Shown: positions 46,017-56,736, counted from the stretch's first letter. The stretch is DNA of 57,743 nucleotides from Phycisphaerales bacterium (GCA_020853095.1 JADYZN010000006.1:1-57743), one strand, 5' to 3'. Notes: generated from the sequence alone by a model not told the origin. Numbers and translations are program-made.

Positions 46017-47246
46017 ATGCGAAACCGCGTCATGAATCATCCTTCCGACCCAATTGTTTCCCGAAGCGGCCGCCGTGGCGTGGTGCTGGGGGCGGCGTTG
46101 TTGATCCTGGGCGGGGCATGGCTGATCGCCCGCGCTGAGCCGGCCACGCAGCCCACCTCGCTGGAACAACTGAGCCAGGAGACCCGCGTTGCGTATCAGA
46201 ATGTGCGGAGTGGGATCGTTCGACTGCAACTCCCCACGCCGCGCTGGTTGACGCGACTGGCCGAACAGCAAAACCCGCTGCGCAAATGGAACAGTCAACT
46301 GCATCCGGACGTGCGCCGGCGGTTGGAGGAGGAGCAGGCGCATCCGAATCAGCTTCCGCGTTATGCGACGGTCATCATGCCGACGACGATCCCCGCTTCG
46401 TCGCAGCCGATGGGCCGAACCTGGCGGGTGATCCTGCCGGATGGCGCCCAGGTGGTGGTTGTCGAACCGGCCGGCCAGGTGGATCGGGCGCAGTCCGTCC
46501 AGGGTCGGTTCGTCGCGAACAACATCGGTTTGTTGCTCGATGATGAGGCGCATGTCCTGGTCCCGCTGTACATTGAAAAAGAGGCCTTCGCCGGTCAATC
46601 CGCGCTGGCGATGCTGGGGGATGGCACGTTGACCTCGGCGCATTTTGTCACTTCGGATCGCCCGACCAATCTGACGTTGATGCAACTGGATCATCCGGCC
46701 GGCCGGGCGGTGGGCATGTCCAACCGCAAGCCGGAGGAGGGAAGCCTGGTGTTGATGCTGTCCCCTGGCGGCACGCCGGCGCGGCTGGCGGTCTGGGCCG
46801 TCGGTATGCCGGATTATGGCGTGGTCGTGGCGCTGGATGGAAGCGTGGCGGGGTTTTCGCGATTTGGCCAGTTCATGGATGGGGAGCTTTGCCGGCCGGT
46901 GGTGGATCAGATGATTCAACATGGCCAGGTGAGAAGGGCCGTGCTGGGCGTGATGATCAGCACGGTTCGGCCGGACGATCCAGCGCGTCGTCAAAATGAG
47001 GCGCTGGGCAATCGACCGGCCATTCGCATCGAACAGGTCAATGATGGCTCGCTCGCAGACGCCGCCGGATTGCACAAGGGGGATTACATCCTGTCCCTGG
47101 GAGATCGAACGGTGGGGGACACGCCAACCTTCGCGGCCGTCATGGCGGCACGGACGGGCCTGACGGAATTTCAGATTCTGCGCCAAGACCAACCCCTGAA
47201 GGTCTCCATCGACCTGACGCCGGCGGGGGGGGAGGGGGGGGATTAA
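46017..47246 (+). CDS. Exported PDZ-domain protein, HtrA-like without the catalytic serine
   Basis: The 409-residue protein has an N-terminal hydrophobic segment (about 21-38, signal anchor or signal peptide). A middle region resembles a trypsin-like fold ([20 protein letters not shown]) but no GNSGGP-type serine motif was found. A PDZ domain lies at about 305-400 ([21 protein letters not shown]). It is therefore probably a binding or sensing protein rather than an active protease. It lies 3 nt after the anti-sigma candidate and overlaps glnA by 4 bp at the 3' end. Confidence 0.75.
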   Translation: MRNRVMNHPSDPIVSRSGRRGVVLGAALLILGGAWLIARAEPATQPTSLEQLSQETRVAYQNVRSGIVRLQLPTPRWLTRLAEQQNPLRKWNSQLHPDVRRRLEEEQAHPNQLPRYATVIMPTTIPASSQPMGRTWRVILPDGAQVVVVEPAGQVDRAQSVQGRFVANNIGLLLDDEAHVLVPLYIEKEAFAGQSALAMLGDGTLTSAHFVTSDRPTNLTLMQLDHPAGRAVGMSNRKPEEGSLVLMLSPGGTPARLAVWAVGMPDYGVVVALDGSVAGFSRFGQFMDGELCRPVVDQMIQHGQVRRAVLGVMISTVRPDDPARRQNEALGNRPAIRIEQVNDGSLADAAGLHKGDYILSLGDRTVGDTPTFAAVMAARTGLTEFQILRQDQPLKVSIDLTPAGGEGGD

Positions 47247-48655
47247 ATGTCAAAATACATGCAGAATTCGTAGGGGTGGGGGCGCATCCGGATGGCATCC
47301 ACCTCGTTTTCGCGCTTGTACTTGATCCAGTAATGAATCACGTCCGCGGTGAAGACATCCCCATTGAGCAGAAACTGGTGGTCGGCCTCCAATTCATTGA
47401 GGGCCTCTTCCAATGATCCGGGCGCCGAGCCGATGCGTTCGTATTCGGCGGGCTTGAGATTGTAAATGTCCTTGTCCATCGGATCGCCGGGGTGGATTTT
47501 GTTTTCGATGCCATCCACGGCCGCCATGACGATGGCGCTGAACGCGAGATAGGGATTGCACGAGCTGTCCGGACAGCGAAATTCGAGTCGTTTGGTCTTG
47601 GGGTTGTCGCTGTACATGGGGATGCGCACGGCGGCCGAGCGGTTGCGGCTGGAATAAACCAGGTTGACCGGCGCTTCATAACCGGGGACCAGCCGCTTGT
47701 AGCTGTTGGTCGTCGGATTGCACAGCGCGCACAGGGCGCGGGCGTGCTTGAGGATTCCGCCGATGGCGTACAGGCCCATGTCGCTCATGCCGGCGTATCG
47801 GTTGCCGGCGAACAGCGGTTTTCCCCCCTTCCAGAGCGAAAAATGGACGTGCATTCCCGAACCGTTGTCCTGAAACAGCGGCTTGGGCATGAAGGTGACG
47901 ACCTTTCCATGTCGGGCGGCGACGTTTTTGCAGACGTATTTGTACATCATCACGTTGTCGGCCATGGTCACCAGGTCCTGGTAACGCATGTCGATCTCGC
48001 ACTGGCCGCCGGTGGCGACCTCGTGATGATGGGCCTCGACCGGGATGCCCAGGTCGATGAGCGTCGCCACCATTTCGCCGCGGATGTTGTGCATCGAATC
48101 CATCGGCGGCGTGGGAAAATACCCTTCCTTGAGTCGGATTTTGTATCCCAGGTTGGTCGGGTCCTCATCCCCGCGTCCCCAGATGCCTTCGCGCGACCCG
48201 ACGTAATATTTCGAGAAATTGATCCCCTGGTCGTAGAACGCCTGGTCGAAAATGAAAAATTCCAGCTCCGGCCCGAACTGGGCGGAGTCGGCGATTTTGG
48301 AAGTTCGCAGATATTGTGTCGCCTTGCGCGCGATGGAGCGGGGATCGCGGGAATATTCCTTTTTGGTGATGGGATCGCGCACGTCGCAGATCAGCGACAG
48401 GGTCGTGTGGAGCATGAACGGGTCGATTTTGGCGGTGTCGGCGACCGGGACCAGCAGCATGTCCGATTCGTTGATGGCCTGCCACCCGCGGATCGAACTG
48501 CCGTCAAACCCAAACCCGCGATCAAAACTGTCCAGGCCAAATTCGCTGATCGGGCAGGTGGTGTGTTGCCACAGTCCCGGAAAATCCATGAAACGCAGGT
48601 CAATAAACTGGACTTTTTTCTGATTGCACAGCTTGATGACCTCTTGTGGGGTCAT
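47243..48655 (-). CDS. glnA: Type I glutamine synthetase
   Basis: It makes glutamine from glutamate, ammonia and ATP. GSI features are [29 protein letters not shown], the His-rich [17 protein letters not shown], the ATP-site region [28 protein letters not shown] and the C-terminal KDIYNLKP with a Tyr in the adenylylation position. Length 470 is standard. GGAGA lies 5 nt before ATG 48655, so the upstream in-frame ATG at 48676 is not chosen. tRNA-Ser lies directly upstream on the same strand. Confidence 0.95.
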   Translation of the reverse strand: MTPQEVIKLCNQKKVQFIDLRFMDFPGLWQHTTCPISEFGLDSFDRGFGFDGSSIRGWQAINESDMLLVPVADTAKIDPFMLHTTLSLICDVRDPITKKEYSRDPRSIARKATQYLRTSKIADSAQFGPELEFFIFDQAFYDQGINFSKYYVGSREGIWGRGDEDPTNLGYKIRLKEGYFPTPPMDSMHNIRGEMVATLIDLGIPVEAHHHEVATGGQCEIDMRYQDLVTMADNVMMYKYVCKNVAARHGKVVTFMPKPLFQDNGSGMHVHFSLWKGGKPLFAGNRYAGMSDMGLYAIGGILKHARALCALCNPTTNSYKRLVPGYEAPVNLVYSSRNRSAAVRIPMYSDNPKTKRLEFRCPDSSCNPYLAFSAIVMAAVDGIENKIHPGDPMDKDIYNLKPAEYERIGSAPGSLEEALNELEADHQFLLNGDVFTADVIHYWIKYKRENEVDAIRMRPHPYEFCMYFDI

Positions 48656-48708
48656 GGTTTCTCCATGCCGGGACATTGAACCGGGCCGCGAGGAAATCGG
48701 AACGGAAA

Positions 48709-48799
48709 CGGAGAGGCCGGGATTCGAACCCGGGGTAGCAGTTTTAGCCGCTACAACGGTTTAGCAAACCGTCGCCTTCAGCCGCTCGGCCACCTCTCC
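48709..48799 (-). tRNA. tRNA-Ser (anticodon GCT)
   Basis: The 91-nt minus-strand sequence has acceptor GGAGAGG/CCTCTCC with discriminator G, D arm TGGCCGAGCGGCT, anticodon stem ACGGT/ACCGT with loop TTGCTAA (GCT, reads AGC/AGU), a long variable arm (TTGTAGCGGCTAAAACTGCTA) as in class II tRNAs, and T arm CCGGGTTCGAATCCCGG. CCA is not encoded. Confidence 0.95.
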
Positions 48800-48858
48800 A
48801 GACTGTCGCTCAAAAAAGTACGCCCATCGGCCGTTAAATGCAAGCATCGGATGCGCCA

Positions 48859-49515
48859 TCACCGCCTGGCCACGCGCAGGGGGTCGGGTTTGCCCGATTG
48901 TTGAAAGGCCGCCTCACGGCCGCGACACCCCCGGCACGCCCAGCAGGGTTCGGGGGTGTCGGCCGTGCAACTCCACGTTTTTTCAAAGGGCGCGCCCACC
49001 TGATACCCCACGTCCACCACCTGCCACGGTTCCAGTTCCAACAGCGGCAGCATCAGCTCCAATTCACCCTGATCGCACGGCAGTTGAATCAGCTCGTTCC
49101 AGACCTGGCCGAATTCCGTCGCCCGCGCCAGTTCATCGGTTCCCGCCCCCACGCGCAGGCCCATGTAAATCGCCGCGGCCTGGTAATGGGCGGCGAACCG
49201 GCTGGCCAGCGACACCAGCGGCAGCAATTCCATCAGCGCCGGCCCCATTTCCGGCCGGTATCGCGGATCGGGAACGGTCGGCGCCTGGGGCGTCGACGTC
49301 TGCACGGCCGACAAAAACGGCATCGCCAGCGTGTGTTCGCGATAGGGCTTGAAATGGGCCACCTGCAGGTCGTACGCCGCCCGCCCGCGCGAACCGGCCG
49401 GGTCCATCACCTGGCCGTTCAACATCACCAGCCGGTATTTCTGGGCCGCCAGCGCGGAGATCACCGCCGAGTTGAGGCTGCCGTTGTTCAGCACGATCGC
49501 CAGGTCCTTGGCCAT
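48859..49515 (-). CDS. QueC-like protein with a degenerate ATP pyrophosphatase loop
   Basis: The 218-residue protein keeps the C-terminal zinc-site pattern of QueC (7-cyano-7-deazaguanine synthase): GAPFEKTWSCTAD, PCWACRGCRGREAAF, four cysteines in order. The N terminus reads LAIVLNNGSLNSAVISAL where QueC has SGGxDS, so the ATP-binding PP-loop is changed to NGSLNS. It may be an inactive or repurposed paralog in 7-deazaguanine metabolism of tRNA or DNA. The start ATG at 49515 has a weak AGGA 10 nt upstream. Divergent from nuoC. Confidence 0.7.
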   Translation of the reverse strand: MAKDLAIVLNNGSLNSAVISALAAQKYRLVMLNGQVMDPAGSRGRAAYDLQVAHFKPYREHTLAMPFLSAVQTSTPQAPTVPDPRYRPEMGPALMELLPLVSLASRFAAHYQAAAIYMGLRVGAGTDELARATEFGQVWNELIQLPCDQGELELMLPLLELEPWQVVDVGYQVGAPFEKTWSCTADTPEPCWACRGCRGREAAFQQSGKPDPLRVARR

Positions 49516-49600
49516 AGGAATCACATCCTATCCCCATCGACAACTTGACGCCACCGGCCGGACGTTCAACAATGCAATGCTGTTTATCATGAAGGAAACC

Positions 49601-50179
49601 ATGGCCCGAACCTTAGACCATCCCTCGTTGCCGCCGTTGAAGGCGAAATTCCCCCAGATGAAACTGCTGGCCGGCGAATTTCGCGATCAGACCACCGTCG
49701 TCGTGCCGCGTGAATCGATCATCGAAGTGGGAACATTTCTGCGTGATGACCCGTCGCTGCGTTACGATCTGCTGTCGGAACTGAACGGCGTCGATTATCT
49801 CAATTATCCCGGCGCCACGCATCGCTTCGCCGTCAATTACGGCCTGGTTTCAACCACGGCCTCCCGACGGCTCTGGTTGAAAGTCTTTCTCGACCCCACC
49901 CATGACACCGCCCCCAAAACCGCCCCGCGGGATGAAAACATCGTCGATGAGGGGGATCCCGGCCTGAAGGTCGATTCGGTCACGTCCATCTGGCCCGGCG
50001 CTGAATGGATGGAACGCGAAACCTACGACATGTTCGGCATCATCTTTCTCAATCACCCCGACCTGCGTCGAATCCTCACCTGGAACGGTTTTGGTTCGTA
50101 TCCGCTGCGCAAGGATTATCCCCTGCGCGGCATCGGCGAGCGGGAAAATTACAAGATCGTCACCCGTCAGGGCGCCTAA
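49601..50179 (+). CDS. nuoC: NADH-quinone oxidoreductase subunit C
   Basis: The 192-residue protein has the 30-kDa complex I subunit pattern: YDLLSELNGVDYL, RLWLKVFLD, DSVTSIWPGAEWMERETYDM with FGIIFLNHPDLRRIL, and YPLRKDYPLRG. It would be a peripheral-arm subunit near the quinone site. No nuoB or nuoD is adjacent; nadB follows. AAGGA before ATG 49601 decides the start over the ATG at 49589. A TTGACG / AACAAT pair (49545-49573) is a candidate promoter. Confidence 0.9.
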   Translation: MARTLDHPSLPPLKAKFPQMKLLAGEFRDQTTVVVPRESIIEVGTFLRDDPSLRYDLLSELNGVDYLNYPGATHRFAVNYGLVSTTASRRLWLKVFLDPTHDTAPKTAPRDENIVDEGDPGLKVDSVTSIWPGAEWMERETYDMFGIIFLNHPDLRRILTWNGFGSYPLRKDYPLRGIGERENYKIVTRQGA

Positions 50180-50234
50180 GATCATTGCCCATTCCAAATG
50201 ACCCAAACCGCATCGGGAATTGAGCCTCCAGACC

Positions 50235-51917
50235 ATGTTTGAATCGATCACCCAACGCCGCTATCTGCTGCCTTTCAAGGCCGCCCGGCTGCCGCAGCAG
50301 TTCACCGAGGTGCTGGTGATCGGCGGGGGGGTGGCCGGCTTGCGTGCCGCCATCGCAGCGGCACAGGAGGGGGCCGAGGTCCTGCTCCTGACCAAGGACA
50401 CCATCGACCAGTCCAACACCTGGTACGCGCAAGGGGGCATCGCGGCCGTCCTTCAGCCGATGGACAGCGTCGAATCCCACGAACAGGACACCGAGGTCGC
50501 CGGCGCGGGGTTGTGCGATCACAAGGCGGTCGAAATTGTCATCCGTGAAGGTCCGCAGCGCGTTCTCGAATTGTTGCAGTGGGGGGCGCATTTCGACCGG
50601 CAGGCCGGCAACGCCTACAACCTGGCCTTCACCCGCGAGGGAGGTCACAGCTTCGCCCGCATCGTTCATGCCTATGGCGATGCCACCGGCAAGGAGCTCG
50701 CCCAAACCCTCATCCGCACCGTCCGTAACTGCGATTCCGTGCGCATCCAGGAAAAAAGTTTCGTGCTGGACCTGGTCACGGACAATGGTCGTTGTCTGGG
50801 CGCGTTGGCCTTGGTCAACAACCAGCTTCACCTGATCTGGGCCAAGACCACCATCCTCGCCTCCGGCGGGGCGGGCCAGCTCTATCGCGAATCGACCAAC
50901 CCCGAAATCGCCACCGCCGATGGTCACGCCATGGCCTATCGTGCCGGAGCCACCCTCCAGGACATGGAGATGGTCCAGTTTCATCCCACCACGCTCTACG
51001 TCGCCGGCGCCAGCCGGGCGCTGGTCACCGAGGCCGTGCGCGGCGAAGGGGCCTATCTGGTCGATCGCACCGGCTATCGTTTCATGAAGGATTATCATGA
51101 AATGGCCGAGCTGGCCCCGCGCGATGTGGTCTCCCGCGCCATCGTCGAACAGATTCGCAAAACCCATTACACGCACGTCTTCCTGGATGTGCGACATCTG
51201 CCCACGTCCGAGTTTCGCGAGCGATTCCCCCAACTGGCCCAACTGGTGGATCAGTTCGAGATCGACGTTTCCAAGGATTTGATTCCCATTCACCCCGCCG
51301 CCCACTACATGATCGGCGGCGTCGATGCCGACGACATGGGACAAAGCAGCCTCCCCGGCCTGTACGTCGTTGGAGAGGCCAGTTGCAGTGGCCTGCACGG
51401 GGCCAATCGCCTGGGGAGCAATTCGTTGCTCGAAGGGCTGGCCTTTGGCGCCCGCGCCGGCCAACACGCCGCCCAGACGGCCCGCGCCGGCAAAATCGAT
51501 TTTCCCCTCAGCCTCGAACACCGCGTGCCCCCTTCCAGCCGCACCGAACTGGACATCACCGACGTCAAAAGCAGCCTGCGCTCCATCATGTGGCGCAACG
51601 TCGGCATCGAACGCACCGGCGACCGCCTCGCCGAAACCCGCGAAATCATCGCCTTCTGGTCCCGCTACGTCATGGACAAGGTCTTTTTGCCCGACATGCC
51701 GGCCAACCCCGCCCGCCCGATCTCGCCACAATCCGGTTGGGAATTGCAGAACATGCTCACCGTCTCCTTCCTGATCACCACCGCCGCCCATGCCCGCACC
51801 GAGTCGCGCGGGGCGCACTATCGGCTGGATTACCCCCAGCGCGATGACGACCACTGGCGGCTCCACCTCCTGTGGCGTCGAGCCACCGAAACCCCCACCC
51901 CCGAACCTCTCTCGTAA
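50235..51917 (+). CDS. nadB: L-aspartate oxidase
   Basis: It oxidises aspartate to iminoaspartate in NAD synthesis. FAD-binding VLVIGGGVAGLRAAIAA is near the start, followed by SNTWYAQGGIAAV, the active-site region REGGHSFARIVHAYGD, ASGGAGQLY, MVQFHPTTLY and the C-terminal GEASCSGLHGANRLGSNSLLE, described by segments. Length about 560 is normal for NadB and the Arg/His layout separates it from succinate dehydrogenase. nadA and nadC are not in the window. ATG 50235 is chosen over TTG 50220. Confidence 0.94.
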   Translation: MFESITQRRYLLPFKAARLPQQFTEVLVIGGGVAGLRAAIAAAQEGAEVLLLTKDTIDQSNTWYAQGGIAAVLQPMDSVESHEQDTEVAGAGLCDHKAVEIVIREGPQRVLELLQWGAHFDRQAGNAYNLAFTREGGHSFARIVHAYGDATGKELAQTLIRTVRNCDSVRIQEKSFVLDLVTDNGRCLGALALVNNQLHLIWAKTTILASGGAGQLYRESTNPEIATADGHAMAYRAGATLQDMEMVQFHPTTLYVAGASRALVTEAVRGEGAYLVDRTGYRFMKDYHEMAELAPRDVVSRAIVEQIRKTHYTHVFLDVRHLPTSEFRERFPQLAQLVDQFEIDVSKDLIPIHPAAHYMIGGVDADDMGQSSLPGLYVVGEASCSGLHGANRLGSNSLLEGLAFGARAGQHAAQTARAGKIDFPLSLEHRVPPSSRTELDITDVKSSLRSIMWRNVGIERTGDRLAETREIIAFWSRYVMDKVFLPDMPANPARPISPQSGWELQNMLTVSFLITTAAHARTESRGAHYRLDYPQRDDDHWRLHLLWRRATETPTPEPLS

Positions 51918-52009
51918 TATCCATCCGGACGTACCGCCCGCCAGAGTCAAAAGACCTCCTTGTCCAATTCCTCGTATGAGCATAGTCTGTACACCCAGGA
52001 GATTGGTTT

Positions 52010-54754
52010 ATGACGCAAAGCAACTCCCAACCCCAGACCGACCGTTCCCACGATGTTCTTCGTGAAGTCCGCCAGCCGCTGGAAGCGTTTTTTTCACCCC
52101 GCAACGTCGCGCTGATCGGGGCCACCGAAACCCCCGGCAGCGTGGGGCGGACGCTGCTTTGGAACCTGGTCAGCAACCCCTTCGGCGGGACGATTTTCCC
52201 CGTCAACCCCAAACGTCCCAGCGTGCTGGGCATCAAGGCCTATCCCGACATCAGCGCCATCCCCGACAAGGTGGACCTGGCCGTCATCGTCACGCCCGCC
52301 GCGACCGTCCCCGGCATCATCGGCCAGTGCATCGACACCGGCGTCAAGGCGAGCATCATCATTTCCGCCGGTTTCAAGGAACTGGGCGCGCCGGGCATCG
52401 CGCTGGAACAGAACGTTCTTGAACAGGCCCGCCGTGGCAAATTACGCATCATCGGCCCCAACTGCCTTGGCGTGATGAACCCCATCACCGGCCTGAACGC
52501 CACGTTCGCCGGGGCCATGGCCCGGCCGGGCAACGTCGCCTTCATCAGCCAGAGCGGCGCGCTCTGCACGGCCGTCCTGGACTGGAGTTTCAAACAGCAG
52601 GTCGGTTTCAGCGCCTTTATCTCCATTGGCTCGATGCTGGACGTCAACTGGGGCGATTTGATCGACTATTTTGGGGATGACCCGCGCACCCAGAGCATCG
52701 TCATCTACATGGAATCGATCGGCGACGCCCGCGCGTTTTTATCCGCCGCCCGCGAGGTGGCGCTGAACAAACCGATCATCGTGATCAAGGCCGGCCGCAC
52801 CGAAGCCGCCGCCAAGGCCGCCGCCTCGCACACCGGCTCATTGACCGGCAGCGATGAAGTCCTCGACGCCGCCTTTCGCCGTTGCGGCGTGTTGCGCGTC
52901 AACGACATCTCCGAAGTCTTCGACATGGCCGAGGTGTTGAGCAAGCAGCCGCGCCCAAAGGGTTCGCGTCTGACCATTGTCACCAACGCCGGCGGGCCGG
53001 GCGTGCTGGCGACCGATGCCCTGATCCTCGCCGGCGGCGAGCTGGCGCAGATTTCCCCGCAGACCACCCAGCAGCTCGATCAATTCCTTCCCGCCGCCTG
53101 GAGTCGCAACAATCCCATCGACATCCTCGGCGACGCCGACCCCGACCGTTATTCCAAATCTCTCGAAGTCGCCTCGCAGGACCCCGCCAGCGACGGCCTT
53201 CTGGTCATTCTCACCCCGCAGGACATGACCGACCCCACCCAGACCGCCGAAAAACTGCGGCCCTATGCGAAAATTCAGGGCAAGCCGATCCTGGCCAGTT
53301 GGATGGGCGGACCGGTCGTCGCCGCCGGCGAACACATTCTCAACAGCAGCGGCATCCCGACATACCCCTACCCCGACACCGCCGCCCGCGCGTTCTACTA
53401 CATGTGGAAATACAGCTACAACCTGCGCGGCCTCTACGAAACCCCCACCATGGCCACCGATGCCGAAAGCGCCATCAACCGCGACGCTGCCAATGCCATC
53501 ATCCAGACCGCCCGGCGCGATGGCCGGACGATCCTGACCGAGGTGGAATCCAAAAAACTCCTCTCCACCTACGGCATCCCCACGGTTCCAACCTCCATCG
53601 CCGATTCCGCCGATCTGGCCGTCCGCGAAGCCGACCGCATCGGCTATCCGGTCGTGCTGAAACTCTATTCCCACACCATCACCCACAAAACCGACGTCGG
53701 CGGCGTCAAGCTCAACTTGCGCGACAGTGCCGCCGTTCGCGATGCCTATGCCCAGATTCAATCCTCGGTCGCCAAAACCGCCGGCGCGGAACATTTCCAC
53801 GGCGTCAGCGTCCAGCCCATGATCCGACTCGATGGTTATGAAATCATCGTCGGCAGCAGCATCGACCCCCAGTTCGGGCCGGTCCTGCTGTTCGGCACCG
53901 GCGGCCAACTGGTCGAAATTTTCAAGGATCGCGCACTTGGATTGCCCCCCTTGAACGCCACCCTCGCCCGCCGGATGATCGAACAGACCCGCATATACAA
54001 AGCCCTCAAAGGCGTTCGCGGCCGCCCGCCGGTCGATCTGGCCGCCCTCGATCATCTTCTGGTCCGCTTCAGCCAACTGGTCGTCGAGCAGAAATGGATC
54101 AGGGAGATCGACATCAACCCGCTGCTGGTCTCCGATCAGCGGCTGATTGCGCTCGATGCCCGCGTCGTCGTCCAAGGCCCCGATGTCTCCGAAACATCCC
54201 TCCCTCGTCCCGCCATTCGCCCCTATCCGACCCAGTACGTCACCCCCTGGGCGCTCAAGGATGGCTCGGCCGTCACCATCCGACCCATCCGCCCCGAAGA
54301 TGAACCGCTGCTGGTCCATTTCCACAAAACCCTCAGCGAACGCAGCGTGCGGCTTCGCTATTTTCATCCCATGAAACTCAACCAGCGCACCACCCACGAA
54401 CGCCTGACACGGGTCTGTTTCAACGATTACGATCGCGACATCGCCCTGGTCGCCGACCACCACGATTCCGCCACCGGCCAACACGAAATCCTCGGTGTCG
54501 CCCGCCTCAGCAAGCTCCCCTTTGGCAATCAGGCCGAATTCGCCATGCTCATCAGCGACCAGTGGCAAAATCGCGGGCTGGGCAGCCGGATGCTCGACCT
54601 GCTCATCCAGGTTGGCCGGGATGAAAAACTCTCGCGGATCGTCGCTGACATTCTTCCCGACAATCTCGAAATGCAGCGCATTTGTCAGAAACTTGGCTTT
54701 TCCCTGACGCAAGACCCCCTCGCACCGGTCATCAAGGCCGCCATCGCGCTGTAA
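52010..54754 (+). CDS. PatZ-type protein: ADP-forming acyl-CoA synthetase-like domain with C-terminal GNAT
   Basis: The 914-residue protein has CoA-binding and succinyl-CoA synthetase-like domains ([40 protein letters not shown]), the phospho-His region [10 protein letters not shown] (His274), an ATP-grasp domain (about 500-700) and a GNAT acetyltransferase domain (about 750-905; [27 protein letters not shown]). This matches E. coli PatZ/YfiQ, a lysine acetyltransferase. In some homologs the ligase part is active as acetyl-CoA synthetase. His274 is present here, so activity cannot be excluded. AGGAGA lies 7 nt before the ATG. Confidence 0.9.
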   Translation: MTQSNSQPQTDRSHDVLREVRQPLEAFFSPRNVALIGATETPGSVGRTLLWNLVSNPFGGTIFPVNPKRPSVLGIKAYPDISAIPDKVDLAVIVTPAATVPGIIGQCIDTGVKASIIISAGFKELGAPGIALEQNVLEQARRGKLRIIGPNCLGVMNPITGLNATFAGAMARPGNVAFISQSGALCTAVLDWSFKQQVGFSAFISIGSMLDVNWGDLIDYFGDDPRTQSIVIYMESIGDARAFLSAAREVALNKPIIVIKAGRTEAAAKAAASHTGSLTGSDEVLDAAFRRCGVLRVNDISEVFDMAEVLSKQPRPKGSRLTIVTNAGGPGVLATDALILAGGELAQISPQTTQQLDQFLPAAWSRNNPIDILGDADPDRYSKSLEVASQDPASDGLLVILTPQDMTDPTQTAEKLRPYAKIQGKPILASWMGGPVVAAGEHILNSSGIPTYPYPDTAARAFYYMWKYSYNLRGLYETPTMATDAESAINRDAANAIIQTARRDGRTILTEVESKKLLSTYGIPTVPTSIADSADLAVREADRIGYPVVLKLYSHTITHKTDVGGVKLNLRDSAAVRDAYAQIQSSVAKTAGAEHFHGVSVQPMIRLDGYEIIVGSSIDPQFGPVLLFGTGGQLVEIFKDRALGLPPLNATLARRMIEQTRIYKALKGVRGRPPVDLAALDHLLVRFSQLVVEQKWIREIDINPLLVSDQRLIALDARVVVQGPDVSETSLPRPAIRPYPTQYVTPWALKDGSAVTIRPIRPEDEPLLVHFHKTLSERSVRLRYFHPMKLNQRTTHERLTRVCFNDYDRDIALVADHHDSATGQHEILGVARLSKLPFGNQAEFAMLISDQWQNRGLGSRMLDLLIQVGRDEKLSRIVADILPDNLEMQRICQKLGFSLTQDPLAPVIKAAIAL

Positions 54755-54769
54755 ACAATCCGCCAGCGG

Positions 54770-55567
54770 CTACTTGCTCCCCTCCGGCAGCAGCCGCCCC
54801 GAGTTCCGCAGCCGCCCCATGATCCAGCGGCGGACCACAAAATAAGGTTTGAACACGATCCGGTGCAGCCGGATGAGCGGGCTTTTGTATTCGGCGATCT
54901 TCCGTTCGACATCGGTCAATTCATCCGGCCGCATCCGGCGTTTGTGCTTCAAAATGTGATAAACATCCGCCCGTTGCAACCGGCCCAGCCACCAGCGGCT
55001 GAAGGGGTTGAACCCCCTGGCCTCCCAACTGATCTGAAAGTCGATCAGGTGCGGCTTTCCATCGTCACCCAGCAGGATGTTCTGCGGCTTGTTGGTGTCC
55101 ACGTACGCCATCTTCCGCCGGTGCAATTCCACCATCAGTTCCTGCAACTGGGCGAAAAAACCATCCGGCACCGGATGTTCCCTGGAAAGCGGCCGACCCT
55201 GCACGTATTCGTGCGCAAAACCCGTCCTCCCCACCCGGCCCAACACCGCCGGCACGTTGGGCACATCCGCCAGCCGTTGATAAAACCGCAGCTCCCTCCC
55301 GCACAACCACCGCCCGATCCATTCCAGCGGCAACCCCGCCAGCGGCGCGGTTCGCCCCATCTTCACCACCGCCCGCCGGCCGTCGGCCCGCTCATAAAAT
55401 CCCGTCACCGCGAAAAAATCATGCTTGATCGTCTGCGACAGCAGATATTCCCCGTCGATCAGTTCCACCTTGTCCGGCAGCCGATCTCGTCCCAATGCCC
55501 GCAACGCATACGCTAGTCCCGATTGGCGCACCGGGGCTTCCAGATGTTTTTGGGTCTCATCGGCCAT
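54770..55567 (-). CDS. Small atypical protein kinase-like (RIO/LPS-kinase type)
   Basis: The 265-residue protein has an atypical kinase pattern: RAVVKMG (ATP-site Lys), MAYVDTNKPQNILL in the catalytic-loop place (Asp and Asn), and PHLIDFQIS in the DFG place. The C-terminal part is rich in Arg/Lys/Trp. RIO kinases and LPS heptose kinases share this shape, so the substrate could be a protein or lipopolysaccharide core. The start at 55567 is 2 nt after the ygfZ stop, so the two are coupled. Confidence 0.7.
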   Translation of the reverse strand: MADETQKHLEAPVRQSGLAYALRALGRDRLPDKVELIDGEYLLSQTIKHDFFAVTGFYERADGRRAVVKMGRTAPLAGLPLEWIGRWLCGRELRFYQRLADVPNVPAVLGRVGRTGFAHEYVQGRPLSREHPVPDGFFAQLQELMVELHRRKMAYVDTNKPQNILLGDDGKPHLIDFQISWEARGFNPFSRWWLGRLQRADVYHILKHKRRMRPDELTDVERKIAEYKSPLIRLHRIVFKPYFVVRRWIMGRLRNSGRLLPEGSK

Positions 55568-55569
55568 CC

Positions 55570-56709
55570 CTAATTCCCATGCACGAACGGCAAACCTGCC
55601 ACCCTGGCCGGCCTCATCCGTCCTTCGGCCGCGATCCACACCGCCGTGCCATCGGCCACGAAGGGGCGTTTGACGTACCCCAACGCGATCGCCGCATTGC
55701 TCAACACCGGCGAAACCGTGCTGCTGGTCACGCCACCGATCACGTTGCCCCCTTCATCGTGAATGGGCGCCCCTTCGATCGGCAACGCTTCACCTTCCAT
55801 CTTCATCCCCACCAGTTGCCGCGAAAATTGCCCCCGCGCGTGCATCCGCGCCACGATCTCCTGGCCCAGGTAACACCCCTTGGTCAAGCTCACCGCCTTG
55901 TTCATCAACCCCGTCTCCGCCGGCAGCACCGAATCATCAAAATCGATCCCGTACATCGAGCGGCCCGCCTCGATCCTCGCCGCGTTGAACGCCGCCCACC
56001 CCACCGGCCGCAGCCGCCGTTTCCCCAGTTCTTCGCCTTGTCCGAACCTCTCCACCAATTGATTCCACACCGTCGCCGCCGACGAAACCGCGACGATCAG
56101 ATAAAACCCCGGCACGCCCGCCCGGTCATCGCGATGGATCGTCACCACCTGACCAAACGCTTCGGCCTCCATCGACCCCAGTTGCATCAGTTGATCCACC
56201 TCACGCCCCGTGGACTGATTCAAAATCTCCGCCGCCAGCGGCCCATGCAGCGACATCTGGTGCAACTTCCCCAGTTGGGGTTCGATCTTCACCTTTTCGG
56301 CGAACAGATACTTTTCCAGCATCGCCGCCATCGGCTCGATTTTGCGAACTTCCATCTCCAGCAGGGTCGATTCCCCCCGCTCCAGCACGTTCACATCGGT
56401 TTCGATCCGTCCCTTGCCGTTGAGGAAAAAACCGTACACCCCCCGGCCGGCCGCCAGCCCGCTTTTGGCCGACTTGTCCCAGGTCTGGTTGGTCAGCAAA
56501 TTGTTCAAAAACGCCAGCCGGTCCACCCCGGCGAGTTGGATCAACCCGCGCTGCGGCAGATCCATCAACCCGCACGCCTTGTGGATCGCCGCGTATTCCG
56601 CCTGTGGCTGTCCAAAGGTGCTGACGATCGGAATCTGGCCATAATCCTGAAATTCCGCCCCGGCCTGTTCGTGCAATTCTCGTAACGGATTGGCATTCAC
56701 CACGGACAT
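55570..56709 (-). CDS. ygfZ: Folate-binding YgfZ/GcvT-like protein
   Basis: The 379-residue protein matches YgfZ: GcvT-like N-terminal domain with CGLMDLPQRGLIQLAG, AFLNNLLTNQ, and the YgfZ signature KGCYLGQEIVARMHARG with Cys279. YgfZ helps iron-sulfur cluster assembly or repair in a folate-dependent way. A glycine cleavage T-protein was weighed and is less likely because of the KGCYxGQE motif. It is followed by the kinase gene on the same strand. Confidence 0.9.
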   Translation of the reverse strand: MSVVNANPLRELHEQAGAEFQDYGQIPIVSTFGQPQAEYAAIHKACGLMDLPQRGLIQLAGVDRLAFLNNLLTNQTWDKSAKSGLAAGRGVYGFFLNGKGRIETDVNVLERGESTLLEMEVRKIEPMAAMLEKYLFAEKVKIEPQLGKLHQMSLHGPLAAEILNQSTGREVDQLMQLGSMEAEAFGQVVTIHRDDRAGVPGFYLIVAVSSAATVWNQLVERFGQGEELGKRRLRPVGWAAFNAARIEAGRSMYGIDFDDSVLPAETGLMNKAVSLTKGCYLGQEIVARMHARGQFSRQLVGMKMEGEALPIEGAPIHDEGGNVIGGVTSSTVSPVLSNAAIALGYVKRPFVADGTAVWIAAEGRMRPARVAGLPFVHGN

Positions 56710-56736
56710 ACTTCACCTGAACCACAACCCATGCGA

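Noticed and set aside
46017-47246. Active HtrA protease
   Set aside because: No GNSGG-type serine motif was seen despite the PDZ domain.
50160-51983. 607-residue minus-strand ORF opposite nadB
   Set aside because: Shadow of nadB in high-GC sequence. Gly/Val/Asp-rich with no recognisable motif.
52838-54712. 624-residue minus-strand ORF opposite the PatZ-type gene
   Set aside because: Shadow ORF; the plus-strand protein has several diagnostic motifs.
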